40,280 nt of DNA from Halieaceae bacterium UBA5085 (GTDB taxonomy: Bacteria > Pseudomonadota > Gammaproteobacteria > Pseudomonadales > Halieaceae): assembly GCA_002414665.1 (NCBI GenBank), contig DIAF01000047.1, forward strand, positions 120,830-161,109, written 5' to 3'. Both the position numbers and the translations under genes were made by a program. The notes beneath the pieces are model-generated. The model did no database searches and had not been told where the DNA came from. It was given only the letters and a program-made list of their open reading frames with translations. This document shows positions 26,667 to 34,325 of the stretch, piece after piece (the stretch's first letter is position 1; every line of letters begins with the position of its first letter).

Positions 26667-27101
26667 ATGGCTGACTACATACCCCCGAAACTGGATTGGG
26701 TACGCGAGCACGTAGAGCTGTATGAAGGCAGCGGCGGCACGCAGGGCACCACCCTGCTCGACACCGGCATGCCCTGCATTCTGGTCACCCACACCGGGCA
26801 CAAAACCGGCGGCATCCGCAAAATCCCCCTGATGCGCGTGGAAGTGGACGGGAACTATGTGCTGATCGGCTCCATGGGCGGGCAACCGCAGGATCCCGCC
26901 TGGGTGACGAACCTGCGGGCCAATCCGAACGTGCAGATCCGCGACAAAACAGAGGTCTTCGACATGCGCGTCCGCGAGGTGACAGACGCGGAGGAGCGGG
27001 GGCGGCTGTGGGCGGCAAGCGTGGAGGCGTATCCACCTTATGACGACTACCAGGCCAAAACCAGCCGCGTTATCCCCGTGTTTCTGGCAGAGCCGCGTTA
27101 G
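26667..27101 (+). CDS. Deazaflavin (F420)-dependent nitroreductase-family protein, DUF385/Ddn-like
   Basis: 144 residues. The HTGHKTGGIRKIPLMRVEVDGNYVLIGSMGGQPQDPAWVTNLRANPNVQIR stretch is the hallmark of the Ddn/DUF385 split-barrel fold best known from Mycobacterium, where members use coenzyme F420 to reduce quinones or nitro compounds. A Gly-rich GGQPQDPAW turn lies in the cofactor-binding part. Such proteins are more frequent in actinobacteria, so horizontal origin is possible but unproven. The cofactor in this organism (F420 or FMN) cannot be read from sequence. It converges with the GGDEF gene. Confidence 0.88.
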   Translation: MADYIPPKLDWVREHVELYEGSGGTQGTTLLDTGMPCILVTHTGHKTGGIRKIPLMRVEVDGNYVLIGSMGGQPQDPAWVTNLRANPNVQIRDKTEVFDMRVREVTDAEERGRLWAASVEAYPPYDDYQAKTSRVIPVFLAEPR

Positions 27102-27108
27102 CCCGGCC

Positions 27109-28623
27109 TCAGGCTTTCGTCGCTACCCGAACGCCCTCTTTGCTTTTCGCTTCGTACATGGCTTCATCGGCCCGTGCGAGAGCGACTTCCAGGGTGTCAC
27201 CCTCCTTGATGGCGGTGATACCCAGGGAAATTGATACATCCAGTGGTTTGCCGTTGTCATTGAAACCCGCATCCAGCACTTCATTGAAAGCGCTGACTGC
27301 GTAGGTCTCGGCACCCTCCGTTCCCGTATCCGGCAGCAGGATGACGAACTCGTCACCGCCAAAACGACACACCACGTCCGTGACCCGGGCACGGGATTGC
27401 AGAATGTCGGCGACCTTGACCAGGACCAGGTCCCCCGCAGCGTGCCCGTAAGTGTCGTTGATCTGCTTGAATTTGTTGCAGTCGACAAAGACGATGGAAA
27501 GCTTGGCGCCGCTGCGTTCCCAGCGCGCAAACAGCTCCGCTGCCCGCTCGTCAAAGCCGTTGCGGTTGTACACTCCGGTGAGTTGGTCCTTGATGGCGAG
27601 GTCGGTTTTGTTGCGGATTTCCGTACGCAACACTTCGGCCTCGGTTTCCAGCCGGGTGAGCTGCTCGGACAACGCATCCACTTTTTGCTGCGCCTCCTTG
27701 TGTTGCTGCCGCTCGGCCTCCACGTGTTCCGCCATATGCTGTGTAATGTTTTTCAGGGTCTCTTCAAACGCCTGACGCATGGCGTCCATATCGCCGCTGC
27801 GACTGGCCGTGCCGAGCACACCGACATCAGCAACCACCTGGCTCTGCAACGACTCGGACCGTTCCACTGAACGTTCACCGCCGCGGGTAACATCGACCAC
27901 CAGCTCCTCAAAGCCACCGAGACGCTCACGAAGGGTGTCCAGAAAATCGCTGGTTTGCAGGCGCTCCTGGCGAATCCGGCTGTCGATGCTGTCCATTTCG
28001 CGCGTGACTTCACGCATCAGCGACTGTGCCTGCTCCACGATCGTGACGTTGGGCAGCGCGTCGCGCAGGGCCTTGCTGCGCACCTGCGAGCCGTTGATGA
28101 CGTCGATGTGGTCCACCAGCCTGTGCACAAGACTGTTAAACAATTCGAGGAAATGATCGTAATCGGCACTGTCAGAGGCGCGCCGCTTGAACAGGCCACG
28201 CACGCCGCCCTCGGAACGCGACTGCCGCGCCGCCACTTCCTTCAGCGCCTCCGTGGCAGAGGACAGCAATTCGCCCAGCGCCTGCTGGCGAGCGCCCTGC
28301 GAAGACTCACCGGAGATCTTGCGCACAAGGTCTGTCATGCGCTGATGATCTTCAGTGCGCAGGGGCATGGATTTGATGATGGAGGAAAGACCGGAAAGAT
28401 CGTGTGAGGCCGGTAACCCGCTACCGTTGTCCGGCGATTCGCCGGTGACGGTCATGACCACCTTGGCCAGGTGATCGGAGGCAGCGGCCAGATCGCGGCC
28501 GTCGGCGTTGTCGTGAATCAGGCGCCGAATGCGCGCAAGAGCTTCATCAATGCTGTCGCTGTTGCCCTCTGCCATACGCGCCAGGCGCAGAGTCAAACGT
28601 GTGAGAGCTTCAGTGCGCTGCAT
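27109..28623 (-). CDS. Diguanylate cyclase (GGDEF) with long coiled-coil N-terminal region
   Basis: 504 residues, soluble (no clear membrane helix). Residues 1 to about 330 are helical and charged, with heptad-like stretches (for example AERQQHKEAQQKVDALSEQL). The C-terminal GGDEF domain has the active-site loop RFGGDEF and FVDCNKFKQINDTYGHAAGD; the first Asp, the Asn and the final Asp that contact metal and GTP are present. An RxxD inhibitory I-site (RVTD) lies five residues before GGDEF, so product feedback is likely. It would make c-di-GMP from two GTP. Last gene of the fliK-flhB2 transcription unit, 26 bases after flhB2, which suggests a flagellum-linked signal. Confidence 0.93.
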   Translation of the reverse strand: MQRTEALTRLTLRLARMAEGNSDSIDEALARIRRLIHDNADGRDLAAASDHLAKVVMTVTGESPDNGSGLPASHDLSGLSSIIKSMPLRTEDHQRMTDLVRKISGESSQGARQQALGELLSSATEALKEVAARQSRSEGGVRGLFKRRASDSADYDHFLELFNSLVHRLVDHIDVINGSQVRSKALRDALPNVTIVEQAQSLMREVTREMDSIDSRIRQERLQTSDFLDTLRERLGGFEELVVDVTRGGERSVERSESLQSQVVADVGVLGTASRSGDMDAMRQAFEETLKNITQHMAEHVEAERQQHKEAQQKVDALSEQLTRLETEAEVLRTEIRNKTDLAIKDQLTGVYNRNGFDERAAELFARWERSGAKLSIVFVDCNKFKQINDTYGHAAGDLVLVKVADILQSRARVTDVVCRFGGDEFVILLPDTGTEGAETYAVSAFNEVLDAGFNDNGKPLDVSISLGITAIKEGDTLEVALARADEAMYEAKSKEGVRVATKA

Positions 28624-28649
28624 AATTTTTTCCGTTCTGTGCTTCTTTT

Positions 28650-28934
28650 TTACACGCTCTCATCAAGTGAGACGTCCAGATAATAAATAAAAGCGAGAAT
28701 CTCAGCGACAGTAATATAAAGGCTTTCGGGTATTTCGTCACCTATGGGGATCTGACATAGCAGTTCCACCAGCTTCTGGTTCTCATACAGCGGAATATCG
28801 TGCTCTGTCGCCAGGGCCCGAATCCGTTCGGCCAGCACACCCTCGCCACTCGCCACCACCGTCGGCGCGCCGATACCGGTGTAGCGCAATGCAGCCGCAC
28901 GCGACGGAGGAAGATGGTCGTGCGAATCTTTCAC
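28650..28934 (-). CDS. FlhB C-terminal-like protein (FlhB2/FlhX)
   Basis: 94 residues matching only the cytoplasmic FlhB_C domain: ALRYTGIGAPTVVASGEGVL, ERIRALATEHDIPLYENQKL and YITVAEILAFIYYLD. The NPTH autocleavage motif is absent, and there is no membrane part. Full-length flhB is at the right end of the window. FliK in its known role contacts FlhB_C to switch export specificity, so a FliK-adjacent FlhB_C copy may help or modulate the switch; this is inference. It overlaps the fliK end by four bases. Confidence 0.9.
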   Translation of the reverse strand: MKDSHDHLPPSRAAALRYTGIGAPTVVASGEGVLAERIRALATEHDIPLYENQKLVELLCQIPIGDEIPESLYITVAEILAFIYYLDVSLDESV

Positions 28935-30049
28935 GCGCGCAGATCCAGCGAAGACGACGGCGCTGGCGACACAGCGGGCACATTCGCCGGCGCGCGACTG
29001 ATCAAACCGGCCAGCATGAGACCCCGATTTTCCAGCGCAGTTTCCAACAGCCCGCTGCTTTCCTGCACAAGGCGCCGCACCGCCGGCTGGTCGCTGATCA
29101 CCTCCACCGCCAACTGACCCTGGGTCAGCCGCGCCTCCACAGCGATCTGGCCAAGCCTTGGCAGCTCGAGATTCAGCTGCAGGCGCCAGCGTTCCTGCTC
29201 GTCAGGATCACCCGGCTGCGGCGCTTCACGCTCGAGCTGCAACTGCAGCTGTCGGTATTCCTCCTGCCACAGAAAAGGCAGGGTGAACAGCCAGCTACGC
29301 GCAGCGGCGGTGTCCCCCGGCAGGGACGCCAGTTGATTGGTGGTGATGGCAGTCAATGCGGATTCGAGCTCCTGCCGCAGTGCAAGCAGCGCCGCTGCAT
29401 CGGCAGCCCGCGTGGGAATCGCGTTGACCCGCTCGAGCCGTGCATCGACATGGGCCAACACGCGGGCAAGGCTGGACTTCATATCCACGGGCGGTGGCTC
29501 CGTGCCGGGCGGCTTGCCGGCGCTGCGTAATAAGTGGGCCTCGCTGAAGGTTCCCGAGGTGGTCACCGCTGCGCGCAGGCCTGAAGGCTGTACCAGCTGC
29601 GCGGCGCGGGGAACAGAGCGCAACAACTGCCGCACCAGGGCCAGGCTCTCTGCGGGCAGTGCACGCACGGCGCCGTCAGTTGGCTGCAGTTGCGCCACTA
29701 CGCGCGCCACAGCGTTTACCGTTTCGAGGCCCGGAGCCGCGGCTCCCAGCAGGCGCACATTGCCACTCTGTTCCGGCGCCGCCGCGCCACCGGAAGGGGC
29801 GATAATACGCAGCACCGCCTGCGGCTGCAGCTGGCGCACCTCAAGCAGCAGGCGCGCACCCTGCTGCACGGGAATATCGGCGGTGGCGGTGATTTGCAGC
29901 CCGCCCACCCGCAACACCAGTTCACCGGAGGGCCGCTGCCCGGAGACCAGCGCTGACAGGGTCTGCCCCACCTGCCAGTTCTTCAGCCACAAGCCGAAGT
30001 TTTTCTGGTCCGTGCGGGCGGCGGTCAAGGCCAGCTGGATCTCTTCCAC
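28931..30049 (-). CDS. fliK: Flagellar hook-length control protein FliK
   Basis: 372 residues from GTG 30049. The first two-thirds is Ala/Gln/Leu-rich and poorly conserved, as usual for the ruler part of FliK. The C-terminal Flg_hook domain is recognisable: WRLQLNLELPRLGQIAVEARL and QLAVEVISDQPAVRRLVQES, ending NRGLMLAGLIS. The protein is exported during hook growth and switches FlhB from rod/hook to filament export. Its end overlaps the FlhB2 gene by four bases. The length is at the short end for the family. Confidence 0.88.
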   Translation of the reverse strand: MEEIQLALTAARTDQKNFGLWLKNWQVGQTLSALVSGQRPSGELVLRVGGLQITATADIPVQQGARLLLEVRQLQPQAVLRIIAPSGGAAAPEQSGNVRLLGAAAPGLETVNAVARVVAQLQPTDGAVRALPAESLALVRQLLRSVPRAAQLVQPSGLRAAVTTSGTFSEAHLLRSAGKPPGTEPPPVDMKSSLARVLAHVDARLERVNAIPTRAADAAALLALRQELESALTAITTNQLASLPGDTAAARSWLFTLPFLWQEEYRQLQLQLEREAPQPGDPDEQERWRLQLNLELPRLGQIAVEARLTQGQLAVEVISDQPAVRRLVQESSGLLETALENRGLMLAGLISRAPANVPAVSPAPSSSLDLRA

Positions 30050-30121
30050 GTCGTCGCTTCACCGGGTCGGGAGTCGTCCCGAATGTAGCATGAAATCCGG
30101 CGGACTCGCACCGCGAGAGTG

Positions 30122-30151
30122 CTGACGCAAACGTAGGGTTGTCTGTATACT
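30122..30151 (+). promoter_or_regulatory. Predicted sigma70 promoter of pomA
   Basis: CTGACG (30122-30127) and TATACT (30146-30151) are 18 bases apart, about 77 bases before pomA. No sigma28 (TAAAGTTT-N11-GCCGATAA) match is visible here, so the stator may be expressed without FliA. Confidence 0.5.
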
Positions 30152-30187
30152 CTGTTACACAGGGAGTTTGGTGTTACAAACGGACTT

Positions 30188-30202
30188 GAGGCGCTTCGCC
30201 TC
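30188..30202. promoter_or_regulatory. Hairpin in the pomA leader
   Basis: GAGGCG and CGCCTC around a CTT loop form a six-base-pair stem about 26 bases before the start. An ACGGA motif (30180-30184) and the GGAG Shine-Dalgarno (30214-30217) flank it, matching the two-GGA spacing used by CsrA. No U-run follows, so it is not an ordinary terminator. Confidence 0.3.
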
Positions 30203-30227
30203 CTGAAGACCCCGGAGATACGGCTTT

Positions 30228-30992
30228 ATGGATCTGGCTACACTACTCGGACTGGTGGGCGCCATGGGTGTGGTAATGGCAGCGATCATTACCGGTGGCT
30301 CTCCGATTATCTTCATGAACGTGCCCTCCATCCTGATCGTTCTGGGTGGAACAGCACTCGTGGTCATGATGAAGTTCACTCTGGGACAGTTTTTCGGCGC
30401 GTTCAAGGTGGCGGCCCGCGCGTTCATGTTCAAGCTGGACGAACCGGAAGACCTCATCGCAACCGTGGTTGAACTGGCGACCATCGCCCGCAAGGAAGGC
30501 ATGCTGGCGCTGGAAAACGCCGAGATCAACAATGAATTCCTCCGCGACGGCGTGCGCATGCTGATCGATGGCAACAACCGCGAGGTGGTCAGCGCGGTGA
30601 TGAGCAAAGATCTGCAGCAGACCATCGACCGGCACAAGTGGGGCTCCAAGGTGTTCTCCGCCACCGGCGATGTGGCGCCGGCGATGGGCATGATCGGCAC
30701 CCTCATCGGCCTGGTGCAAATGCTCTCCGCCATGGACGACCCCAAGTCCATCGGCCCTGCCATGGCCGTCGCCCTGCTCACCACGCTCTACGGTGCGGTA
30801 CTCGCCAACATGGTCGCCATTCCCATTGCCGACAAACTGGATCTGCGCAAGGCCCAGGAAGGCCGCATCAAGGCCATGTGTATTGACGGCGTGCTCGCCA
30901 TTCAGGAAGGCCAGAACCCGCGCATCATCGAGTCCATGCTGAAAGCCTATCTGGAGCCCAAGGAGCGCAACAAGGAAGCCGCCGAGGCATGA
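30228..30992 (+). CDS. pomA: Flagellar stator protein PomA (MotA family)
   Basis: 254 residues, with the four-helix MotA fold. The N-terminus MDLATLLGLVGAMGVVMAAI is PomA-like. The cytoplasmic loop has charged residues that contact FliG. The third and fourth helix region reads APAMGMIGTLIGLVQML and GAVLANMVAIPIADKL, with the conserved Pro and Thr residues. The stator couples ion flow to torque. It overlaps pomB by four bases (ATGA) and is transcribed opposite the neighbouring flagellar operons. PomA/MotA assignment rests on the PomB partner; the ion is inferred as sodium. Confidence 0.93.
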   Translation: MDLATLLGLVGAMGVVMAAIITGGSPIIFMNVPSILIVLGGTALVVMMKFTLGQFFGAFKVAARAFMFKLDEPEDLIATVVELATIARKEGMLALENAEINNEFLRDGVRMLIDGNNREVVSAVMSKDLQQTIDRHKWGSKVFSATGDVAPAMGMIGTLIGLVQMLSAMDDPKSIGPAMAVALLTTLYGAVLANMVAIPIADKLDLRKAQEGRIKAMCIDGVLAIQEGQNPRIIESMLKAYLEPKERNKEAAEA

Positions 30993-31924
30993 TCGACTTC
31001 GAGGAAGAAGAAGAGTCCAAACCAGGAGCGCCCATGTGGATGGCGACCTTCGCCGACCTCATGTCGCTGCTCATGTGTTTCTTCGTGCTGCTGCTTTCCT
31101 TTTCCGAGATGGATGTACAGAAGTACAAGCAGATTGCTGGCTCGATGAAGAATGCCTTCGGCGTGCAACAGCAGGTGAAGGTGGAGGACATCCCCAAGGG
31201 CACCAGCATCATCGCCCAGGAGTTCAGCCCCGGCAAGCCGGACCCAAGCCCGGTAGACACCATCCAGCAGGTCACTGCGGACACCACCAGGCCGTCACTG
31301 GAGGTCGGCAACCCGGACGCGCCTCCGCGCGACCTCAGCGACGAAGAGGCCCGAGAGATCGTCCAGCAGGAAATCGAATCCCTGTTGCTGGAAACCCAGC
31401 AGGATGCAGAGAAACTGCGCGAGATACTCAAGGAAGAGCTGGATACCGGAAAAGTCGACATCGAGACCAACCAGCGCTCCATTGTCGTCCGTATCCGCGA
31501 GAACGGCTCCTTCCCGTCAGGTTCGGCGGTACTGAACCAGGACTTCCTGCCCACCATGGAGCGCCTGCGGGATGCACTGGCGACCATTCCGGGCAAGATC
31601 TCCGTCGAGGGGCACACCGACGATGTGCCCATCAGCGGCGGCCAGTTCCGCTCCAACTGGGACCTTTCCGCCAGCCGGGCCCTGTCCGTGACCCATGAAT
31701 TGCTAGAGGGCGACATACTCTCCGACGAGCGCATTGTGGTCGTCGGCTACGCCGATACGCGCCCCTTCACCTTCAACGACAATCCCGCCGGCCGGGCGCT
31801 GAACCGGCGCGTGGAACTGGTGATTCGACAGGGTGCCGAAACGGCTGCGGAGACCGGCCTTGACAACATCCTTGAGGGCAACCCGGAAATACTGGATATA
31901 CTCGGCGTAGGCGCCGGGCGCTGA
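30989..31924 (+). CDS. pomB: Flagellar stator protein PomB (MotB family)
   Basis: 311 residues. A single helix with the ion-binding Asp23 lies in MWMATFADLMSLLMCFF, close to the Vibrio PomB motif with its Cys and FSEMDVQKYKQIAGS plug segment, which suggests sodium as the driving ion. A charged linker follows. The C-terminal OmpA-like peptidoglycan-binding domain has ISVEGHTDDVPISGG and SNWDLSASRALSV. It pairs with pomA and is followed by the PilZ gene 33 bases later. Confidence 0.93.
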   Translation: MIDFEEEEESKPGAPMWMATFADLMSLLMCFFVLLLSFSEMDVQKYKQIAGSMKNAFGVQQQVKVEDIPKGTSIIAQEFSPGKPDPSPVDTIQQVTADTTRPSLEVGNPDAPPRDLSDEEAREIVQQEIESLLLETQQDAEKLREILKEELDTGKVDIETNQRSIVVRIRENGSFPSGSAVLNQDFLPTMERLRDALATIPGKISVEGHTDDVPISGGQFRSNWDLSASRALSVTHELLEGDILSDERIVVVGYADTRPFTFNDNPAGRALNRRVELVIRQGAETAAETGLDNILEGNPEILDILGVGAGR

Positions 31925-31957
31925 ATCAGACCCCTATCTCATGTGGACAAGCCGATC

Positions 31958-32521
31958 ATGACAACATCCAACAGCGAGCGCAGAAAGTATTACCGGATCA
32001 ACGATGATGTCCTGCTCCACTACCACGTCGAAACCAACAGCGATGAGGATACGTCGCGCGGCGTTCATCTTGAGGTGGCCACAGGGGCCATTCTTGCCGA
32101 GATCGACCGCGAACTGAACCACACCATCAACCGTGTGTGGACCCACGACCCCGATGTGGGCCGCGCACTTGGCCTGCTCAACCGCAAGATCTCGGTGCTG
32201 GGCTCGCTTGCAGCCTCAGCGGAAGGCGGCCCTGGCCCTGTCTCCTACCAGCGCACCACCGTGAGCCTGAGCGGCAGCGGCATCGCCTTCGAGGCCAGCG
32301 AAGCTCTGGCGGCGGGCACCGCTGTAGTGATCGAAATCGGCCTGCTGCCCTCACAGTCGACCCTGCGCCTGCGGGGCCGCGTTGTAACATCTCCGGAAAC
32401 AGTGGCCAGCGGCAACGGCTACTGGACACGTGTCGAGTTTGACGAGGACCTGAATCAGCAGGAGGAGCTGATTCGCCATGTTGTGCAGAAGCAGGGGATG
32501 CTGCTGGCCGACAGCCACTGA
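31958..32521 (+). CDS. PilZ domain protein (c-di-GMP receptor candidate)
   Basis: 187 residues from ATG 31958; a GTG at 31943 is possible but has no ribosome site. The PilZ signature starts with ERRKYYRI (RxxxR type). About 100 residues later comes TTVSLSGSGIAFEA, matching the D/NxSxxG motif that binds c-di-GMP, although Leu stands between Ser and Ser. The insert between is helical and resembles a YcgR/FlgZ-type partner domain. YcgR/FlgZ proteins slow the flagellar motor or act on a stator when bound to c-di-GMP. Being next to pomB suggests the stator as a target; that is inference. Confidence 0.85.
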   Translation: MTTSNSERRKYYRINDDVLLHYHVETNSDEDTSRGVHLEVATGAILAEIDRELNHTINRVWTHDPDVGRALGLLNRKISVLGSLAASAEGGPGPVSYQRTTVSLSGSGIAFEASEALAAGTAVVIEIGLLPSQSTLRLRGRVVTSPETVASGNGYWTRVEFDEDLNQQEELIRHVVQKQGMLLADSH

Positions 32522-32704
32522 TCAGCAGCGCTCATCAATATTGCCGCCGAGACGCTTTTTCCGCGGCGCACTCTTCGCCACGGGGGTTGCGTCATCGTCC
32601 TCCTCAGGTGTCGGCAAGACCTGCTTCCTGGGCTTGTCATCGCGCTTGATCGGGCGTATTCGCGTCAGGGGTGTCAGCCCCCGGTCGTCCACCGGTTCCA
32701 CCAT
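32522..32704 (-). CDS. Small conserved-looking protein downstream of motD
   Basis: 60 residues, highly charged and disordered-looking: MVEPVDDRGLTPLTRIRPI, then an acidic run (EEDDDATP) and a basic tail (PRKKRLGG). GGGAG lies about seven bases before the ATG. It starts 30 bases after the motD stop, so it is probably the last gene of the flhB-to-motD operon. No family is recognised. Convergent with the PilZ gene. Confidence 0.6.
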   Translation of the reverse strand: MVEPVDDRGLTPLTRIRPIKRDDKPRKQVLPTPEEDDDATPVAKSAPRKKRLGGNIDERC

Positions 32705-32734
32705 GAGACTTCTCCCACTGGCAACAGCCCAGCC

Positions 32735-33538
32735 TTAGCGGGCCTGTGATCGCTCGTCGTTGATGCCGGCGTCCAGCGCCAGCACCACCAGCACAACACG
32801 CCGGTTTTCGGCGCGTCCGGCTTCGGTGTCATTGCTCGCCGCCGGGTTCTGTTCGCCAAAGGCTACCGCAGAGAGACGGGCGGGATCAATGCCACTGCTT
32901 TCGAACAGGCGCACCACCGAAGAGGCGCGGGCCGCGGACAATTCCCAGTTGGACGGGAACAGATCATTGCGTATGGGAACATTGTCGGTATAGCCCTCCA
33001 CGCGCACGCGATTGGGAATGGGGGCCAGTACGCCGGCGATACGGCTCAGTACCGGCACCGCGCGCGCCAGCAGCACACCACTGCCGCTGGGAAACAGCAG
33101 CGTTGAGTCGATCTCCAGCGCCACCCATTCCTCATCCACCGATACCCGGACCTGCTGCGACGCCAGTTCGCCTTCCACCTCGTCGCTCAGGGAGCCTGCC
33201 AGGGTATCGAGGTCTGCCCCACCCTCTGCCGCCTCGTCCGCGCCGGAGGGCACACGCAGCGGCACCGAGATGGAGTTTTGCGCCAGAGCCACCGGCACCT
33301 GTTCGGCGGGTACTGTACTGCGCACCAGCTCCCCGACCTGAATCGGGTCCAGCGAGCGCTGCGGTGCACCGAAAGCGGTAACGATGGAGTCCGACAGCAC
33401 CCGATAGCTGCCCTCATTGGCCGAAGACAGTGAATACATCACCACGAAAAAGGCAAACAGCAGGGTGATGAAATCCGCATAGGACACCAGCCAGCGATCC
33501 TGGCTGTCGGAAATCTCTGGCGGCCGGCGTCGACGCAT
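32735..33538 (-). CDS. motD: Flagellar motor protein MotD (MotB family)
   Basis: 267 residues. The single membrane helix holds Asp22 in RWLVSYADFITLLFAFFVVMYSLSS, with the proton-type context of MotB/MotD (no Cys, unlike PomB). The C-terminal OmpA domain has RVRVEGYTDNVPIRND, NWELSAARASSV and GRAENRRVVLVVL. It starts three bases after motC, so the two are coupled. Pseudomonas MotCD is the stator that gives high torque and is needed for swarming; a similar role here is an extrapolation. Confidence 0.93.
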   Translation of the reverse strand: MRRRRPPEISDSQDRWLVSYADFITLLFAFFVVMYSLSSANEGSYRVLSDSIVTAFGAPQRSLDPIQVGELVRSTVPAEQVPVALAQNSISVPLRVPSGADEAAEGGADLDTLAGSLSDEVEGELASQQVRVSVDEEWVALEIDSTLLFPSGSGVLLARAVPVLSRIAGVLAPIPNRVRVEGYTDNVPIRNDLFPSNWELSAARASSVVRLFESSGIDPARLSAVAFGEQNPAASNDTEAGRAENRRVVLVVLALDAGINDERSQAR

Positions 33539-33541
33539 AGG

Positions 33542-34315
33542 CTACTGCAGATACCCTTCCAGCTTGCTGCGAATGGCGCGCGGGTTGTCGCCATCAGCAA
33601 TCATGACGATGCCATCGATCACCATTTCCTGATACTGCAGCTGATCCGCCGAAATCGATTTCAACTTGTTGGCGATAGGCAGGAAAAACAGGTTGGCGAA
33701 GCCGACCCCGTAGATGGTGGCCACAAAGGCCACTGCGATGCCCGACCCCAGTTCCGCTGGGTCCGACAGATTCTGCATGACGTGAATCAGGCCCAGTACC
33801 GCGCCGAGAATACCGATGGTGGGCGAGTAGCCCCCCATCGCTTCATAGACGCGCGCCGCCCGCGCCTCGCGCACATGGGCGTTGTCTACCTGCACTTCCA
33901 GCACCCCGCGTATGACATCGGGGTCGAAACCATCCACCAGCAGGCCAAGGCCCTTGTTCACAAAGGCATCGGAACCACCGGCGCTGAGTTTTTCCAGCGC
34001 CAGCAGGCCGTCGCGCCGTGCAGTCCGGCTCCAGCCCAGCACCTCTTCCATCAGGGCCTCTCGCGGGAACTTTGGCGGAAACAGTATCCAGCGCAGGCGC
34101 TGCAGGGCCAGGGCAAAGTCTGCCAGCGGTGTCTGCACCATCACGGCCCCGAGGGTACCCCCGGCGACAATCATGAAGGCCGTGAGCTGCATCAGGGCGC
34201 CCACCTTGCCGCCCTCGAGCATGTTGCCGACCACAATCACGCCAACCGCCAGCGTCACCCCGAGGAGGGTGAGCATGTCGAACGATACTCTGGGCGAACC
34301 GGGTGTCCCCGCCAC
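33542..34315 (-). CDS. motC: Flagellar motor protein MotC (MotA family)
   Basis: 257 residues from GTG 34315, which has a strong GAGGAG six bases upstream and no better ATG nearby. MotA-fold features: SFDMLTLLGVTLAVGVIVVG (first helix), cytoplasmic EVLGWSRTARRDGLLALE, and the paired helices YSPTIGILGAVLGLIHVMQ and AFVATIYGVGFANLFFLPI with NKLK. It forms the second stator with MotD and follows fliA by ten bases. Confidence 0.93.
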   Translation of the reverse strand: MAGTPGSPRVSFDMLTLLGVTLAVGVIVVGNMLEGGKVGALMQLTAFMIVAGGTLGAVMVQTPLADFALALQRLRWILFPPKFPREALMEEVLGWSRTARRDGLLALEKLSAGGSDAFVNKGLGLLVDGFDPDVIRGVLEVQVDNAHVREARAARVYEAMGGYSPTIGILGAVLGLIHVMQNLSDPAELGSGIAVAFVATIYGVGFANLFFLPIANKLKSISADQLQYQEMVIDGIVMIADGDNPRAIRSKLEGYLQ

Positions 34316-34325
34316 TAGACGCTCC

